Assembly (NCBI RefSeq): GCF_012222965.1
Contig: NZ_CP038241.1
Span: 868,001 to 932,000 of the forward strand
Length of the DNA: 64,000 nucleotides
Origin: Allofrancisella inopinata
GTDB taxonomy: Bacteria > Pseudomonadota > Gammaproteobacteria > Francisellales > Francisellaceae
Direction: 5' to 3'
The notes under the pieces were generated by a model, which was not told the DNA's origin, made no database searches, and was given only the letters and a program-made list of their open reading frames with translations. Positions within the stretch are counted from its first letter, which is position 1, and each line of letters starts with the position of its first letter. The position numbers and the translations under genes were made by a program. This document shows, in pieces, positions 49,571 to 60,898 of this stretch.

Positions 49571-49786
49571 GCAATTAATTTTCTATAATTTGATGACATT
49601 ATACTTTATTAGTTTTATTTTAAAAAGGTAGTTAAAATTGTTTTTATTGGTCTAAAGACTAAGAAATATAGGTTAAACCTATCAAAAATTAAGTCAGCCT
49701 ACCATATATAGTAGACTTCACATATGTTAAAATTCCCATAGATTCTGAAATTATTTTTTTAACCTTAGGTACGCGTTGTTCTATAA

Positions 49787-51217
49787 ATGGAAAATTTTTT
49801 ATTAAATTTAGTATATATTTTAGAGGCAAACATAATTCTGTTTGTTTGCCAAGTATTCACTATAATTGTTGTTCTGAAGCTTATAGTTGACAAAAAATCA
49901 GCCTCAAATATATTAGCTTGGCTTTTAGCAATCTTATTTATTCCATATATAGCTATTCCCTTCTTTTTTATATTTCAGCGTAAAGATAGAAGAAGTTTTT
50001 GGCAAAAAGAAGCTATGAGTATACGTCAGCCTTCTTTAGAAAATATTTGTATTAAAAGTGATACTGCTTATAGAAACCTTCCTACAGATATTATAAATGT
50101 TTTTTCAAATCTTGAGCTGCCTACTTTAACAGCTAACAATTCTTTTGAAATATATACTGATGGTGTAAGCTCATACAAAGCTTTTATTGAAGCTATAAAT
50201 TCTGCTAAAACAAATATATATATACAAACATATGTCTTTAAATACGACACAACCTCTAGATTAATACTCAATGCATTAGAGAAAAAAGCCTCTTGTGGTA
50301 TAGAAATTAAAATAATGATAGATGCTTTAGGATCCTTTTATGTTTACCGTCATAACAAAAGAATATTCAGTAATTTACGTAAGTTAGGTGCTAAAGTTGT
50401 TTTTTTTATGCCTATATTAGTAAATCCTTTACGTAACTACATTAATTATCGCAACCACCGTAAAATTTACATTTTTGATAACCATACAGTATTTAGTGGC
50501 GGTATGAATATTGGAGATGAGTATATGAGCCCTATAGAGCATGAAGGAATGTGGGATGATTTATTATTTAAAATTCAAGGGGAATCTTTAGTATACTTTC
50601 TAAAAGTTTTTTGTTCAGATTGGCATTTCGCAACAAATGAAGAATTAGACTTTAAAATAAAAAATAATGTTAAAGAAAAATGCTTTACCCAGGTTATCCC
50701 ATCTGGTCCAGATATGCAGCGAGACCAGCTATATGCTGGCTTAATTACAGCAATAAGCTCAGCAAAAAACAGACTATGGATTATTACACCATATCTAATA
50801 CCGTCGGCTGATTTGTTTCAGTCAATAGTACTTGCTAAACGAAGAGGCATAGATGTCAAAGTTATAACTCCTAAACAGTCAAATCATAAAATAGTTGATA
50901 AAGCTAGAACTAGCTATATCAGAGAACTACTTAATTGTGATATTGAAGTACATTTTACAAAAAATATGGTTCATGCAAAAGCTGTTTTGATAGATGAAAA
51001 TATAGCCATGCTTGGTTCTGTAAACCTTGATAATCGTAGTCTATTTTTAAACTATGAACTAACTACGTTTATTTATACTCCTAAGCAAGTATTAAAATTA
51101 TATAAATGGGCAGAGAAAATTATTGATGATTCAAGCCAAAATACTTCTCATATAACTAATAAACGAGGTAGTTTAATAGTTGAAAGTATTATGAAAATAC
51201 TTACTCCTTTGATGTAA
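49787..51217 (+). CDS. cls: Cardiolipin synthase (phospholipase D family)
   Basis: Membrane enzyme joining phosphatidylglycerol molecules into cardiolipin. Two N-terminal membrane segments (to about residue 70; NLVYILEANIILFVCQVF and LLAILFIPYIAIPFFFIF), then two HKD catalytic motifs: NHRKIYIFDNHTVFSGGMN and VHAKAVLIDENIAMLGSVN. The 476 residues fit ClsA. The gene has its own promoter region (216 bp gap). Confidence 0.93.
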   Translation: MENFLLNLVYILEANIILFVCQVFTIIVVLKLIVDKKSASNILAWLLAILFIPYIAIPFFFIFQRKDRRSFWQKEAMSIRQPSLENICIKSDTAYRNLPTDIINVFSNLELPTLTANNSFEIYTDGVSSYKAFIEAINSAKTNIYIQTYVFKYDTTSRLILNALEKKASCGIEIKIMIDALGSFYVYRHNKRIFSNLRKLGAKVVFFMPILVNPLRNYINYRNHRKIYIFDNHTVFSGGMNIGDEYMSPIEHEGMWDDLLFKIQGESLVYFLKVFCSDWHFATNEELDFKIKNNVKEKCFTQVIPSGPDMQRDQLYAGLITAISSAKNRLWIITPYLIPSADLFQSIVLAKRRGIDVKVITPKQSNHKIVDKARTSYIRELLNCDIEVHFTKNMVHAKAVLIDENIAMLGSVNLDNRSLFLNYELTTFIYTPKQVLKLYKWAEKIIDDSSQNTSHITNKRGSLIVESIMKILTPLM

Positions 51218-51335
51218 CTTTTAATACAATACCCTCCTAAATCTAATATTTTTACTAAAAAAGTATATGATAAAGTTGCTTTTTTAAGTTACTATAGTTC
51301 TTGATTTTGGTGTAATATTTATATGATGAGCTGAT

Positions 51336-52322
51336 ATGAAGAAAATAAGTAACATCACTTTATCTTTTTTTTTGTTAAGTTTAGGGATTATAGCTATTAC
51401 AACAGCTTGCTCCAATAACAAAACTGAAAAGAGCGTTGATCCTCTAGAGTTATATACAAAAGTTACACAGTTAGAAACAGCTTTTGATAATCAATATGAA
51501 GGCAAATTCAAATTACCAGAGAATGCAAAAAAATGTATTTCAAAAATAACCCAGAATTCTGATGTTTATGAATATATGGGTAGTAAAGATGGCTTTGACT
51601 ATAGTGAAAATTCTCAATATACAAAAGTTTCTAAAAATTTGGTTGAAAGCCTAAATAAACTCATGAGTGAATTTATAGATATAGGTTTTATTAAAGCTAT
51701 ACAAGCAAATGATAAACGACCAGCTTTAATGTTTGATATAGATAATACGCTTGAGCTTACATCCTTTGACGATGATTACTTTAGTAAAGGTACAAGACCA
51801 ACCCCGTACTTAACTAATTTTGTTAAAAAACAATGTTTTAAGAATGGTGTCGATTGTTATTTTATAACAGCCAGATATTGTAATATGGAAGCAGCAATAT
51901 CAACAGAACAATGGCTAAAACAAAATCTAAATTTAACAAATACCCAGATAAGTAAATATGTTTTTCTATCTGGCTCAATTAATGATACTCTTTGTGCTAC
52001 ACAGCAAGATGAAAAAATTGCGTATAAAGATTCTTTTAGGCAAGCTCTAGCTGAGCAAAGAAATGTTTATTGGTTAATGTCTATTGGTGATCAAATGACA
52101 GATTGGCATGGTTCTCATAGTGGTTTAAAAGTAAAATTTCCTAATCAGATGTTCCAAAGCAATATTGTTCCTAATAACTTTTATAAACAAAATGACTGTA
52201 ACTTAAAAACAGTTATAGCCCCTTCGCTACAATGCTACAACAAGATCAAATCTGGCATCCTAGAACATGCGACTGTTAGCTACTGTAAAAAATTTAAAGA
52301 CAATAAATATTACTCTGGTTAG
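51336..52322 (+). CDS. HAD-superfamily class B-type acid phosphatase, exported
   Basis: A 328-residue exported (probably lipoprotein; lipobox-like ITTACSNN) phosphatase of HAD subfamily IIIB. Motif I FDIDNTLE (DxDxT), motif II FITARY, motif III Lys in AYKDSFRQ, motif IV SIGDQMTDWHG. It also has paired Cys that suggest a folded periplasmic domain. Possible role in phosphate scavenging or in blunting host phosphate signalling; Francisella acid phosphatases are known, but which one this is cannot be read here. Confidence 0.85.
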   Translation: MKKISNITLSFFLLSLGIIAITTACSNNKTEKSVDPLELYTKVTQLETAFDNQYEGKFKLPENAKKCISKITQNSDVYEYMGSKDGFDYSENSQYTKVSKNLVESLNKLMSEFIDIGFIKAIQANDKRPALMFDIDNTLELTSFDDDYFSKGTRPTPYLTNFVKKQCFKNGVDCYFITARYCNMEAAISTEQWLKQNLNLTNTQISKYVFLSGSINDTLCATQQDEKIAYKDSFRQALAEQRNVYWLMSIGDQMTDWHGSHSGLKVKFPNQMFQSNIVPNNFYKQNDCNLKTVIAPSLQCYNKIKSGILEHATVSYCKKFKDNKYYSG

Positions 52323-52345
52323 AAGCTAAACTGTCTCTTTACAAT

Positions 52346-54715
52346 CTAAACTCTTTGCTCAATAAAAAATCTATCTTTTAAGACATTGAGGATACTATCT
52401 ACATTTTCAACAATAGCTTTATCATCCAAAGTTTGATTATTATCTTGGAAAAGCATACTAAGAGCTATACTTTTTTTATTATTTGATTGCTCTTGGTAAA
52501 CATCAAAGATATTTATGTCTTTTAATGTAGTCATATTTAACTCGTTAATAGCACTTATAATATCACTAGCTAAAACCTCTTTACCAACTAAAAATGAAAG
52601 ATCTCTAGATACTGATGGATATTTAGATATTTTTTCAAAACTAGGAATTTCTTTTTGAGTTAAAATATCTAAGTCTAGTTCAAAAACTATAGGGGCTTTT
52701 GCTTTAATTTGAAAAGTTTTAAGTACTGTTGGATGGATCACTCCAATAACTCCTACTTTTTTACCATTAGCTAAAATATATGCTGATTGACATGGATGTA
52801 ACCAGTGAATATCATCACAAACCTCAAAACTTAAGTTAGCAACATCATTACACAATGCTTCAACATCTGATTTCATATCAAAAAAATCTACTTTTTTAGA
52901 GTTAGACCAATTAATATTCAAAAGATCACCATAAGCTAATCCAGCAATTTTATCAAGCTGGCTTCTTTGATTGTCTTTTAACTTAAAGCAAGCACCCTTT
53001 TCAAATATTCTTACTCTATTTTGCTGACGTGAAATATTTACTTTAAAGGTGTTTAATAATCCCGGGATAAGAGATTGTCTCATTACAGATAAATCTTGCG
53101 AAATAGGGTTTTGTATAGTTACTCCTTTTTGATCAAAGAAGAACTCATCATATTTAGGATCGATAAAACTATAGTTAATAGTCTCATAGTAACCTCTATC
53201 GATAAGTCTAGATTCTAAAATTTCTACAGCCTGTCTACTTTCTGAAATATTTACCTTAGATGCTCGATATAAAGGCATAGTTTCTGGTAAATTTGAATAT
53301 CCATAAACTCGAGCAACCTCCTCTATTAAATCTTCAGCAATTTCCATATCAAAACGATATGATGGAGGAATCACCTCCAAGCAACATTCATCTGTTTTTT
53401 TGACCTGCATATGTAATGCTGTAAGTACGTTAAGCACATAATCAATTTTAAAATCAGTACCTAAAACTCTATTTAGTTTTTTGATACACAAATTTATAGT
53501 AGTCTGTTTATTTAAAAACTCTAAATCTTCTTGACAAGAAATTTCACCAACTTTTCCACCAGCTATATCAGTTATTAGCTGTATAGCTAACTTCATAGCA
53601 GATTTAGCAAGTTTAGGGTCAACGCCCCTTTCAAACCTATGTGATGAATCTGTATGTAAATTATATTTACGAGCTTTACCTGCTATTTTCTCTGGCACAA
53701 AAAAAGCGCTTTCTAAGAATATATTTTTAGTATCAGCTGTAATAGATGAATCTAAGCCACCCATGACTCCACCTATTGCTAAAGCTTTTTTCTCATCAGC
53801 TATCACAAGGGTGTCGCTATCTAATACAACTTTTGTATCATCTAAAAGAGTTAACTCTTCTTGGTCATTTGCATAACGGACATTAATGTCACCTTCTAAT
53901 TTATCAAAGTCAAAAACATGCATTGGTTGACCTAAAAGTAGCATTACATAATTTGTAACATCTACAAATAAAGAGATACTACCAACTCCACTTCTTCTAA
54001 GTTTTTCTTGCATCCATAAGGGTGTAGTAACTGAAGTATCAACATCTCTTATAATACAACCATAGTAACTTTTACAAGCATCTAAATTAGTTATCTTGAT
54101 ATCTTTAGTGTCTTGTATTTGGAATTTTGGCTCGACTATTTTGATAGTTTTTAATTGTGATTTTGTCAGAGCTGAAACTTCACGAGCTATACCATATACA
54201 CTTAAGCAATCTGCCCTATTTGGTGTCAAATCAACTTCTATAATATTATCGTCTAAATTAAGATATTTATTAATGTCTTCACCCACAGGAGCATTTTGTG
54301 GTAAATCCATTAAACCATCAGCATTTTCTGCTAAACCAAGCTCTTGTTCTGAACACATCATACCAAAAGATTCTTGACCTCTTAATTTAGATTTTTTAAT
54401 TTTAAAATCACCTGGTAATACAGCCCCTATTTTTGCCACTGGCGCTTTCATACCTTCATAGATATTTGTAGCACCACAGACTATTGTTAAAGGCTCTGGT
54501 CCAGCAACGTCTACTGTGCAAATATTCAATTTATCTGCTTCAGGATGTTTTGTAATAGTTTTTATTTGACCAATTACAACATTACTGACTTTTTCAGTAA
54601 CTACTGCTTCTACAGCGTCAACTTCTAAGCCTGCCAATGTCAGTGTTTCTGCTAGATCTTGACTACTTTGAGTAGCATCTAGATACTCATTTAACCAATT
54701 ATGACTAAATTTCAT
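52346..54715 (-). CDS. pheT: Phenylalanyl-tRNA synthetase beta subunit
   Basis: Editing and structural subunit of the alpha2beta2 PheRS. The 789 residues have the N-terminal tRNA-binding OB domain (VVIGQIKTITKHPEADKLN), B3/B4 editing domain, B5 domain (RVYGYSNLPETMP), the catalytic-like core (NPISQDLSVMRQSLIPGLLN) and the C-terminal FDX-ACB anticodon domain (FEKISKYPSVSRDLSFLVG). pheS is not adjacent but 1463 bp upstream in transcription terms, with two plus-strand genes between. Confidence 0.96.
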   Translation of the reverse strand: MKFSHNWLNEYLDATQSSQDLAETLTLAGLEVDAVEAVVTEKVSNVVIGQIKTITKHPEADKLNICTVDVAGPEPLTIVCGATNIYEGMKAPVAKIGAVLPGDFKIKKSKLRGQESFGMMCSEQELGLAENADGLMDLPQNAPVGEDINKYLNLDDNIIEVDLTPNRADCLSVYGIAREVSALTKSQLKTIKIVEPKFQIQDTKDIKITNLDACKSYYGCIIRDVDTSVTTPLWMQEKLRRSGVGSISLFVDVTNYVMLLLGQPMHVFDFDKLEGDINVRYANDQEELTLLDDTKVVLDSDTLVIADEKKALAIGGVMGGLDSSITADTKNIFLESAFFVPEKIAGKARKYNLHTDSSHRFERGVDPKLAKSAMKLAIQLITDIAGGKVGEISCQEDLEFLNKQTTINLCIKKLNRVLGTDFKIDYVLNVLTALHMQVKKTDECCLEVIPPSYRFDMEIAEDLIEEVARVYGYSNLPETMPLYRASKVNISESRQAVEILESRLIDRGYYETINYSFIDPKYDEFFFDQKGVTIQNPISQDLSVMRQSLIPGLLNTFKVNISRQQNRVRIFEKGACFKLKDNQRSQLDKIAGLAYGDLLNINWSNSKKVDFFDMKSDVEALCNDVANLSFEVCDDIHWLHPCQSAYILANGKKVGVIGVIHPTVLKTFQIKAKAPIVFELDLDILTQKEIPSFEKISKYPSVSRDLSFLVGKEVLASDIISAINELNMTTLKDINIFDVYQEQSNNKKSIALSMLFQDNNQTLDDKAIVENVDSILNVLKDRFFIEQRV

Positions 54716-54731
54716 TTGTAAAATCTCCTAA

Positions 54732-54752
54732 AGATGTTGATTTAAAACATCT
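54732..54752 (-). promoter_or_regulatory. Hairpin in the pheT leader
   Basis: A perfect 7-bp inverted repeat (AGATGTT / AACATCT, 7-nt loop) lies directly before the AGGAG ribosome site of pheT on the minus strand. It could modulate pheT translation or be the end of a leader. Confidence 0.35.
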
Positions 54753-55004
54753 GCAAAATAAATAACTTAATTACAGGGTATTATTCTATATATAAAATAA
54801 TATTTCAAATCTACTAATGTAAACTTTTAAATTTAAAATAATAACTCATGCTATTATAACAATATATAATCGTGTGTAAATTTCGATTAACAAATTTAAC
54901 TAAAGTAATCAGATTTGGTCTTAAATTGGTGCTTATTTTTTTGTAAACTAACTAACTTCATGTTATTTATATTGTGTTAACAATCAACACTAAAGAGATG
55001 TAAG

Positions 55005-55172
55005 ATGAAGAAATACAAAGTACAAGATAGAGAAACTGGTAATCAAATAGAGATATTTGATACTTACGAAGAAGCTAAAAATGCGTTAGGCGAATATGAA
55101 GCGCAAGATGAAAATGATGGGACATATGAAGAAGACCTTTATGTTATAGTTGAAGTTGATGAACCATTATAA
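55005..55172 (+). CDS. Small conserved-looking acidic protein
   Basis: A 55-residue frame, MKKYKVQDRETGNQIEIFD continuing to YEEDLYVIVEVDEPL, with AAGAGATG just before the ATG. The opening (K-Y-x-V-x-D-x-ETG-x-x-I-x-x-FDTYEEA) resembles small proteins found in many bacteria and phages with the YEEA segment, so I believe it is a real gene despite its size. Function unknown. It lies in the pheS-pheT insertion. Confidence 0.6.
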   Translation: MKKYKVQDRETGNQIEIFDTYEEAKNALGEYEAQDENDGTYEEDLYVIVEVDEPL

Positions 55173-55397
55173 AAATAAAATAACAAGTTTGTTTATTTTT
55201 TTACTTAAGCTTCAGTTTAAAACCTCTTCTATTGTTACATGAACAGTAAATTCTAGCGAAAAGTATAAGCATTTGCTATAAAAAATATGTATGCAAATTT
55301 GCTTTGTGTTAGGCTTTCATCTGGAAATATTAACTTTAATAATACTATAAGGCTAATATTTTCAAGTAGTCAACTAACAAGCTAAGGGGGACTAGTT

Positions 55398-55928
<531 letters not shown>

Positions 55929-55929
55929 A

Positions 55930-56074
55930 GGGGCTGTTGCAAGCTGGAATTAAATAAATGGGCGGTAACAAGGCAAAAATATTCGAAAAAGCGCAGTTTA
56001 CATGTAGTAAATGAGCATTTTGAGAATCTTTTTAACACAGTTAGAAACATATAATTTTAGTTTGCAACAGTGCC
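55930..56074 (+). mobile_element. IS6/IS26-like mini-element (MITE)
   Basis: A 145-bp non-coding element with terminal inverted repeats: left GGGGCTGTTGCAA, right (complement) GGCACTGTTGCAAA, the latter identical to the IS26-type end. It begins 1 bp after the hydrophilin stop codon. No transposase inside, so it depends on a full IS6-family element elsewhere. Flanks are AT-rich and do not show a clean 8-bp target duplication. The right half recurs at 21708-21768. Confidence 0.75.
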
Positions 56075-56097
56075 ATAAATTACAAAACCTGAAATAT

Positions 56098-56128
56098 ACC
56101 AGTAATAATCTTTTACTGGTTTTTTTTC
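56098..56128 (+). terminator. Rho-independent terminator
   Basis: A stem ACCAGTAA with TTACTGGT (56098-56105 and 56113-56120) is followed by a run of T. It lies on the plus strand after the hydrophilin gene and the mini-element. It is the strongest terminator I see in the window and stands at the junction to convergent pheS. Confidence 0.85.
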
Positions 56129-56178
56129 AGTATTTTCTACCCAATTACCCAATTAAATAGTCTATCTATAGCTAATTC

Positions 56179-57204
<1,026 letters not shown>

Positions 57205-57352
57205 TTAAAAACTTATCGATATTATAGACAAAAAACATTTTTATTAAAATTCTAAAACTTATAAAATTAAGCTTTTAACTAGTTTTCTCATGTATAGATA
57301 AATATTAACAAATCATAAAAATTTATATTTTTTGAGAAAAATTTGTAAAAAT

Positions 57353-58828
57353 CTAATTTTGAATCATTCTATTGAGTTTTTTACCAATCAAAAAGGCAAT
57401 TACTGAAAAAATTATAGCCACTAATGACACACATCCAAATAATGTTTGATATTTATGGAAACTCTCTATAGTTACTTGCGTTGAAAACCCCGTGTTAGCA
57501 TCGTATTTTATACCAGTTGTAACAGCTTGAGCTATAGTTGTACCTATCTTTATACCTATAGCTGAAGTTATAAACCAAGTTCCCATCGCAAATCCTGTAA
57601 TTCTTTCCGGTAATAACTTAGCCATTAAAGATAAACCCAAAGCAGATATTAATAGTTCGCCAGATGAGAAAAATATTGTTATTGCTAGAACTTCCCAAAG
57701 CATACTTACTTTCGCAGTTGGATCATTAAGCAAACAGGCTAAAAACATACTTCCATAAGCAAATCCGCAAAATAAAATACCTAAAGCAAACTTAAATGGT
57801 AAAGTTAAATCTCTACTTCCTAACCTAGTGTAAACAAGAGCCAATATTGGAGATAAAATTATAATACCTGCTGTATTTAAAACTCCAGGTATTGTTTGTG
57901 GATTCACTGTGTAACCAAAAAGGTTTAAATTAACATGGTGAACGTTAAACAAAAAGAAAGAAGTTGCTTTTTGCTGATAAATTACAAAGAAAAGTACAGC
58001 ATAAATCAAAAGTATAATAGCAGCTAGAATTTTCTTTTTAGATTGCGGGTCTTTTTCCACATATATTTGAAATGCAAAGATCCCAAAAATAAGTCCAGCG
58101 CCAAACCATAGTATATAATTTATGGTGTCATTTGTTTGTAAAATAACACTAAGTCCCACAATAGCAAGTATAAAAGTAAATACAATAAGTACTGTTTTGA
58201 GCATACTTACGCCTAGTAGACCAATTTCATTATCAATATCTTTAATACTTGAGTAGCTAACCACGCTATTTAAAATTCCGATACCAAAACCAATTGAACA
58301 AACACCATAAGCAACCGTATACCCGTAGTTTGTAGCCAAAATAGGAATCAATAAAGAAGCTGAGAGTGAGCCCATATTTATAGACATATAAAAGTATGTG
58401 TATACAGAATCTAGTTTTCTTTTATCTGTATATATTTTAGATATTAAGTTTGTAGGTGCTGGTTTAAATAAAGATGAACCAACTATGATACATGCCAAAC
58501 TAAAATATATATAACTGCTTATGCCTTGTATAAAGGGACTAAGAGCTAAGCTAAAGTATCCAATTAAAAGAAATATAGCTCCTAAAAACATAGTCTTTTT
58601 TATGCCAAAAATTTTATCTGCAACATAACCGCCTATAGCGTTAAAGACGTATGTTAACGAGGCAAAGCCTCCAAATAATAAAACAGCATTTTTCTCCGTA
58701 AAATTAAACCCATACTTACTCATAAAAAATAATATAGCTGTGTAGCTAAAACCATAATACCCAAATCTTTCAAAAAATTCGAAAAAACATAAAAGGAAAA
58801 AAGGATTTTGTTTTTTAATATTTATCAT
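57353..58828 (-). CDS. POT/PTR family proton-coupled peptide transporter
   Basis: A 491-residue, about 14-helix transporter of the POT family (di- and tripeptide:H+ symport). The helix 1 signature FFEFFERFGYYG contains the ExxERFxYY motif, and GGYVADKIFGIKKTMFLGA is the MFS-type loop. The substrate is likely short peptides. It is transcribed alone, 183 bp from the next accessory gene. Confidence 0.9.
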   Translation of the reverse strand: MINIKKQNPFFLLCFFEFFERFGYYGFSYTAILFFMSKYGFNFTEKNAVLLFGGFASLTYVFNAIGGYVADKIFGIKKTMFLGAIFLLIGYFSLALSPFIQGISSYIYFSLACIIVGSSLFKPAPTNLISKIYTDKRKLDSVYTYFYMSINMGSLSASLLIPILATNYGYTVAYGVCSIGFGIGILNSVVSYSSIKDIDNEIGLLGVSMLKTVLIVFTFILAIVGLSVILQTNDTINYILWFGAGLIFGIFAFQIYVEKDPQSKKKILAAIILLIYAVLFFVIYQQKATSFFLFNVHHVNLNLFGYTVNPQTIPGVLNTAGIIILSPILALVYTRLGSRDLTLPFKFALGILFCGFAYGSMFLACLLNDPTAKVSMLWEVLAITIFFSSGELLISALGLSLMAKLLPERITGFAMGTWFITSAIGIKIGTTIAQAVTTGIKYDANTGFSTQVTIESFHKYQTLFGCVSLVAIIFSVIAFLIGKKLNRMIQN

Positions 58829-59011
58829 AACTTTTGTATATCTAATTTTAAGTGATTATTTATTATAACATTTTATTGTCGAGTTTTTGGTAATTCTTTT
58901 TACCATTAGTTGCTTTAGGTATTTTTAATATGTTTACTCTATCCCTTTATTCTACCTTGGTTTGAAGATCCTTCTTTTTTGTAGTGAAAGAGCAATTAAA
59001 CTATACTGATT

Positions 59012-60010
59012 CTAAATTTGCCTTGTATCAATCATGTCATTGAGATTTTTAACAAGAGTCATAGCCAGTCTAAATTCTCCTAAGGAAATATAGTTAATTA
59101 TTTTTTCCCACATTTTTACTAAGTCACTATGATTTTTGTTATTATATATCGCTTCGAAATTAACTTCGAAATATTTTTCTAGCGGTCGCATCATTATAGA
59201 AAGATTATTAATGTCTTCTGTATCTAGCTTAGATATTTGTTTTTTTCCATATAAGAAAGTAATATTTCCATTTTCATCTACATTACAAATTAAAGGTTTA
59301 ATATTTTTTTCTTCGTAAATGCCATAACTTCCTTGAGCTGAAAGCTTACTCGTATTTAAGTTAATAAAGACTACTGAAAAAAAACTTGTTATTTTAATCT
59401 TGATTCCATCAATATATGGAAATATAAATTCATAAATAGGTACTTCACCAGGAAAATCATTTTTAACATATTTTTTCATTTTACTGTCTGTTTTGTTAAA
59501 CAGACTTTCTGTCATTCTAGGAGCTGCACCAAAACAATGCAAAAACTTCACACTATTCTTTCCATCATCAAGTGAGGCAATTCTATGGCCGCCTAATGAT
59601 AATATGTATCTTAACATACTACCTATAACGTCCCAGTCTATTATTTCATTAAAAAAGGACATAGTGCGTTTAGTAGGCAAACCATGACCCACAAATATCA
59701 CACTTATATCTACTTTTTTTAGAGAGTATATAAGCCCATTTTTCTCAAAAAGTTTAGCTTTGTTTATCTCTACAAATTCATTGATTTTCTTTTTACACAT
59801 ATCTAGGCTATTAGCACTAAACCACATTCCTAACCGATTTTCACTAGTTTGTTTATTTACCTTATATTCGTAATTTCCTAAAGTTTTAACTTGCAAATTA
59901 AAATCTCTTTTAGATTTTTCATTTTCTAAATCGAAATCTGGTTTGTTAGAAGCTTGTTTCACATCACATGGATATACCATAAATACTAATTTCATATAAA
60001 ACCATTTCAT
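59012..60010 (-). CDS. Candidate caspase-fold (clan CD) cysteine protease, possible effector
   Basis: A 332-residue protein of no family I can name. A hydrophobic strand ends in the His of DISVIFVGHGLPTK (His109, H-G pair), and 50 residues later a second hydrophobic strand ends in the Cys of SVKFLHCFGAAPR (Cys159). This order and spacing fit clan CD peptidases (caspase, gingipain, and the C80 domain of MARTX and clostridial toxins). No signal peptide or membrane segment. The start could also be residue 6 (59995). It is flanked by transposase debris in an accessory region. It may instead be a pseudoenzyme. Confidence 0.6.
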   Translation of the reverse strand: MKWFYMKLVFMVYPCDVKQASNKPDFDLENEKSKRDFNLQVKTLGNYEYKVNKQTSENRLGMWFSANSLDMCKKKINEFVEINKAKLFEKNGLIYSLKKVDISVIFVGHGLPTKRTMSFFNEIIDWDVIGSMLRYILSLGGHRIASLDDGKNSVKFLHCFGAAPRMTESLFNKTDSKMKKYVKNDFPGEVPIYEFIFPYIDGIKIKITSFFSVVFINLNTSKLSAQGSYGIYEEKNIKPLICNVDENGNITFLYGKKQISKLDTEDINNLSIMMRPLEKYFEVNFEAIYNNKNHSDLVKMWEKIINYISLGEFRLAMTLVKNLNDMIDTRQI

Positions 60011-60087
60011 CCTTTTTTGTTGTAACTTACAGCGTTAATTTGTTAGATTCTACTCCTATGCCTGGTTTTACTAGCTAGATTGTACTC

Positions 60088-60288
60088 TCAATGTTTATAT
60101 CGATTCCAAAATAGAACCTCATTAGGTGTTAAATAAATTAAACATTTTTTAGTTTTATTATTCAAGTTAATTTGTAATTTTCTAATGTAATAATGAGAGA
60201 TGCTGTAACTGAACAAACAATTGAAAATATCGCTACCATAATATAGATATACAAAATAGTGACTGCTGTTGAAATCATACAGCATCAT
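60088..60288 (-). pseudogene. Transposase C-terminal remnant (IS30-like)
   Basis: The 66-codon frame ends in YIRKLQINLNNKTKKCLIYL followed by TPNEVLFW, the same layout as the IS30-family C-terminus (L-N-x-R-P-R-K-x-L-x-x-x-TP-x-E-x-x). The DDE core is missing. It occupies most of the 339-bp gap before eda. The rest of that gap holds a TGCTGT/ACAGCA inverted repeat at 60264-60284 and a TATAAT box at 60294-60299. Confidence 0.45.
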
Positions 60289-60349
60289 GGTGCTATAATA
60301 GATAAGAAGTATAACGATTGCTTACACTCAAACTCTAAAGGAGCTTTAA

Positions 60350-60898
60350 ATGTCATTAGAAAACATTTTAAAAAAGAACCCTCTAATACCCGTTGTCGCT
60401 GCTGATACAATAGATCAAGCAAATAACATTTTATATAAACTTCGTAATAAAAATATAAAAATCGTTGAATTTACTCTTAGAACGCCTAACGCATTAGAAA
60501 TTCTTAAGGAAGTTATTGAGAATAATCAAGATTTAACCATAGGTGTTGGAACTATTACAACTTTAGAGCAATTGAGAAAATGTACATTTTTAGGCGCAGA
60601 TTTCTTAGTTTCTCCTGGGACAACTATAGAAATGCTAAAATTCGCTAGGGACCATAATCTTCCTTATTTACCCGGAGGCGTTACAACTTTTGAAATAATG
60701 ACTATCTTAGAATATAGATTTAGTATAATAAAATTATTTCCCGCAGAGATGGTTGGTGGAATAAATCTACTAAAGAGTTACCAAGCTGTTTTCCCTCAAG
60801 TTAAATTTTATGCTACTGGCGGAATTAATACAACCAATAAAGATAAATATCTTAATCAAGAGAATGTTATAGCTATAGGAAGTTCATCAATAATATAA
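60350..60898 (+). CDS. eda: KDPG/KHG aldolase, C-terminally truncated
   Basis: Class I aldolase splitting 2-keto-3-deoxy-6-phosphogluconate to pyruvate and G3P. The catalytic Glu (VEFTLRTPNALEIL), the Schiff-base Lys (IKLFPAEMVGG) and the Gly-rich phosphate site (GVGTIT, PGGVTT, ATGGINT) are all present in 182 residues. The family has about 205-215; the reading ends at GSSSII with TAA where a C-terminal helix should follow, and inositol oxygenase sequence starts immediately after. Thus about 25 residues are lost. It could still fold but is probably compromised. Confidence 0.8.
   Translation: MSLENILKKNPLIPVVAADTIDQANNILYKLRNKNIKIVEFTLRTPNALEILKEVIENNQDLTIGVGTITTLEQLRKCTFLGADFLVSPGTTIEMLKFARDHNLPYLPGGVTTFEIMTILEYRFSIIKLFPAEMVGGINLLKSYQAVFPQVKFYATGGINTTNKDKYLNQENVIAIGSSSII

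Noticed and set aside
60264-60299. Operator and promoter for eda (TGCTGT/ACAGCA repeat and TATAAT)
   Set aside because: The repeat lies inside transposase debris and the -35 match and spacing (19 bp) are poor, so I mention it only in the gap description.
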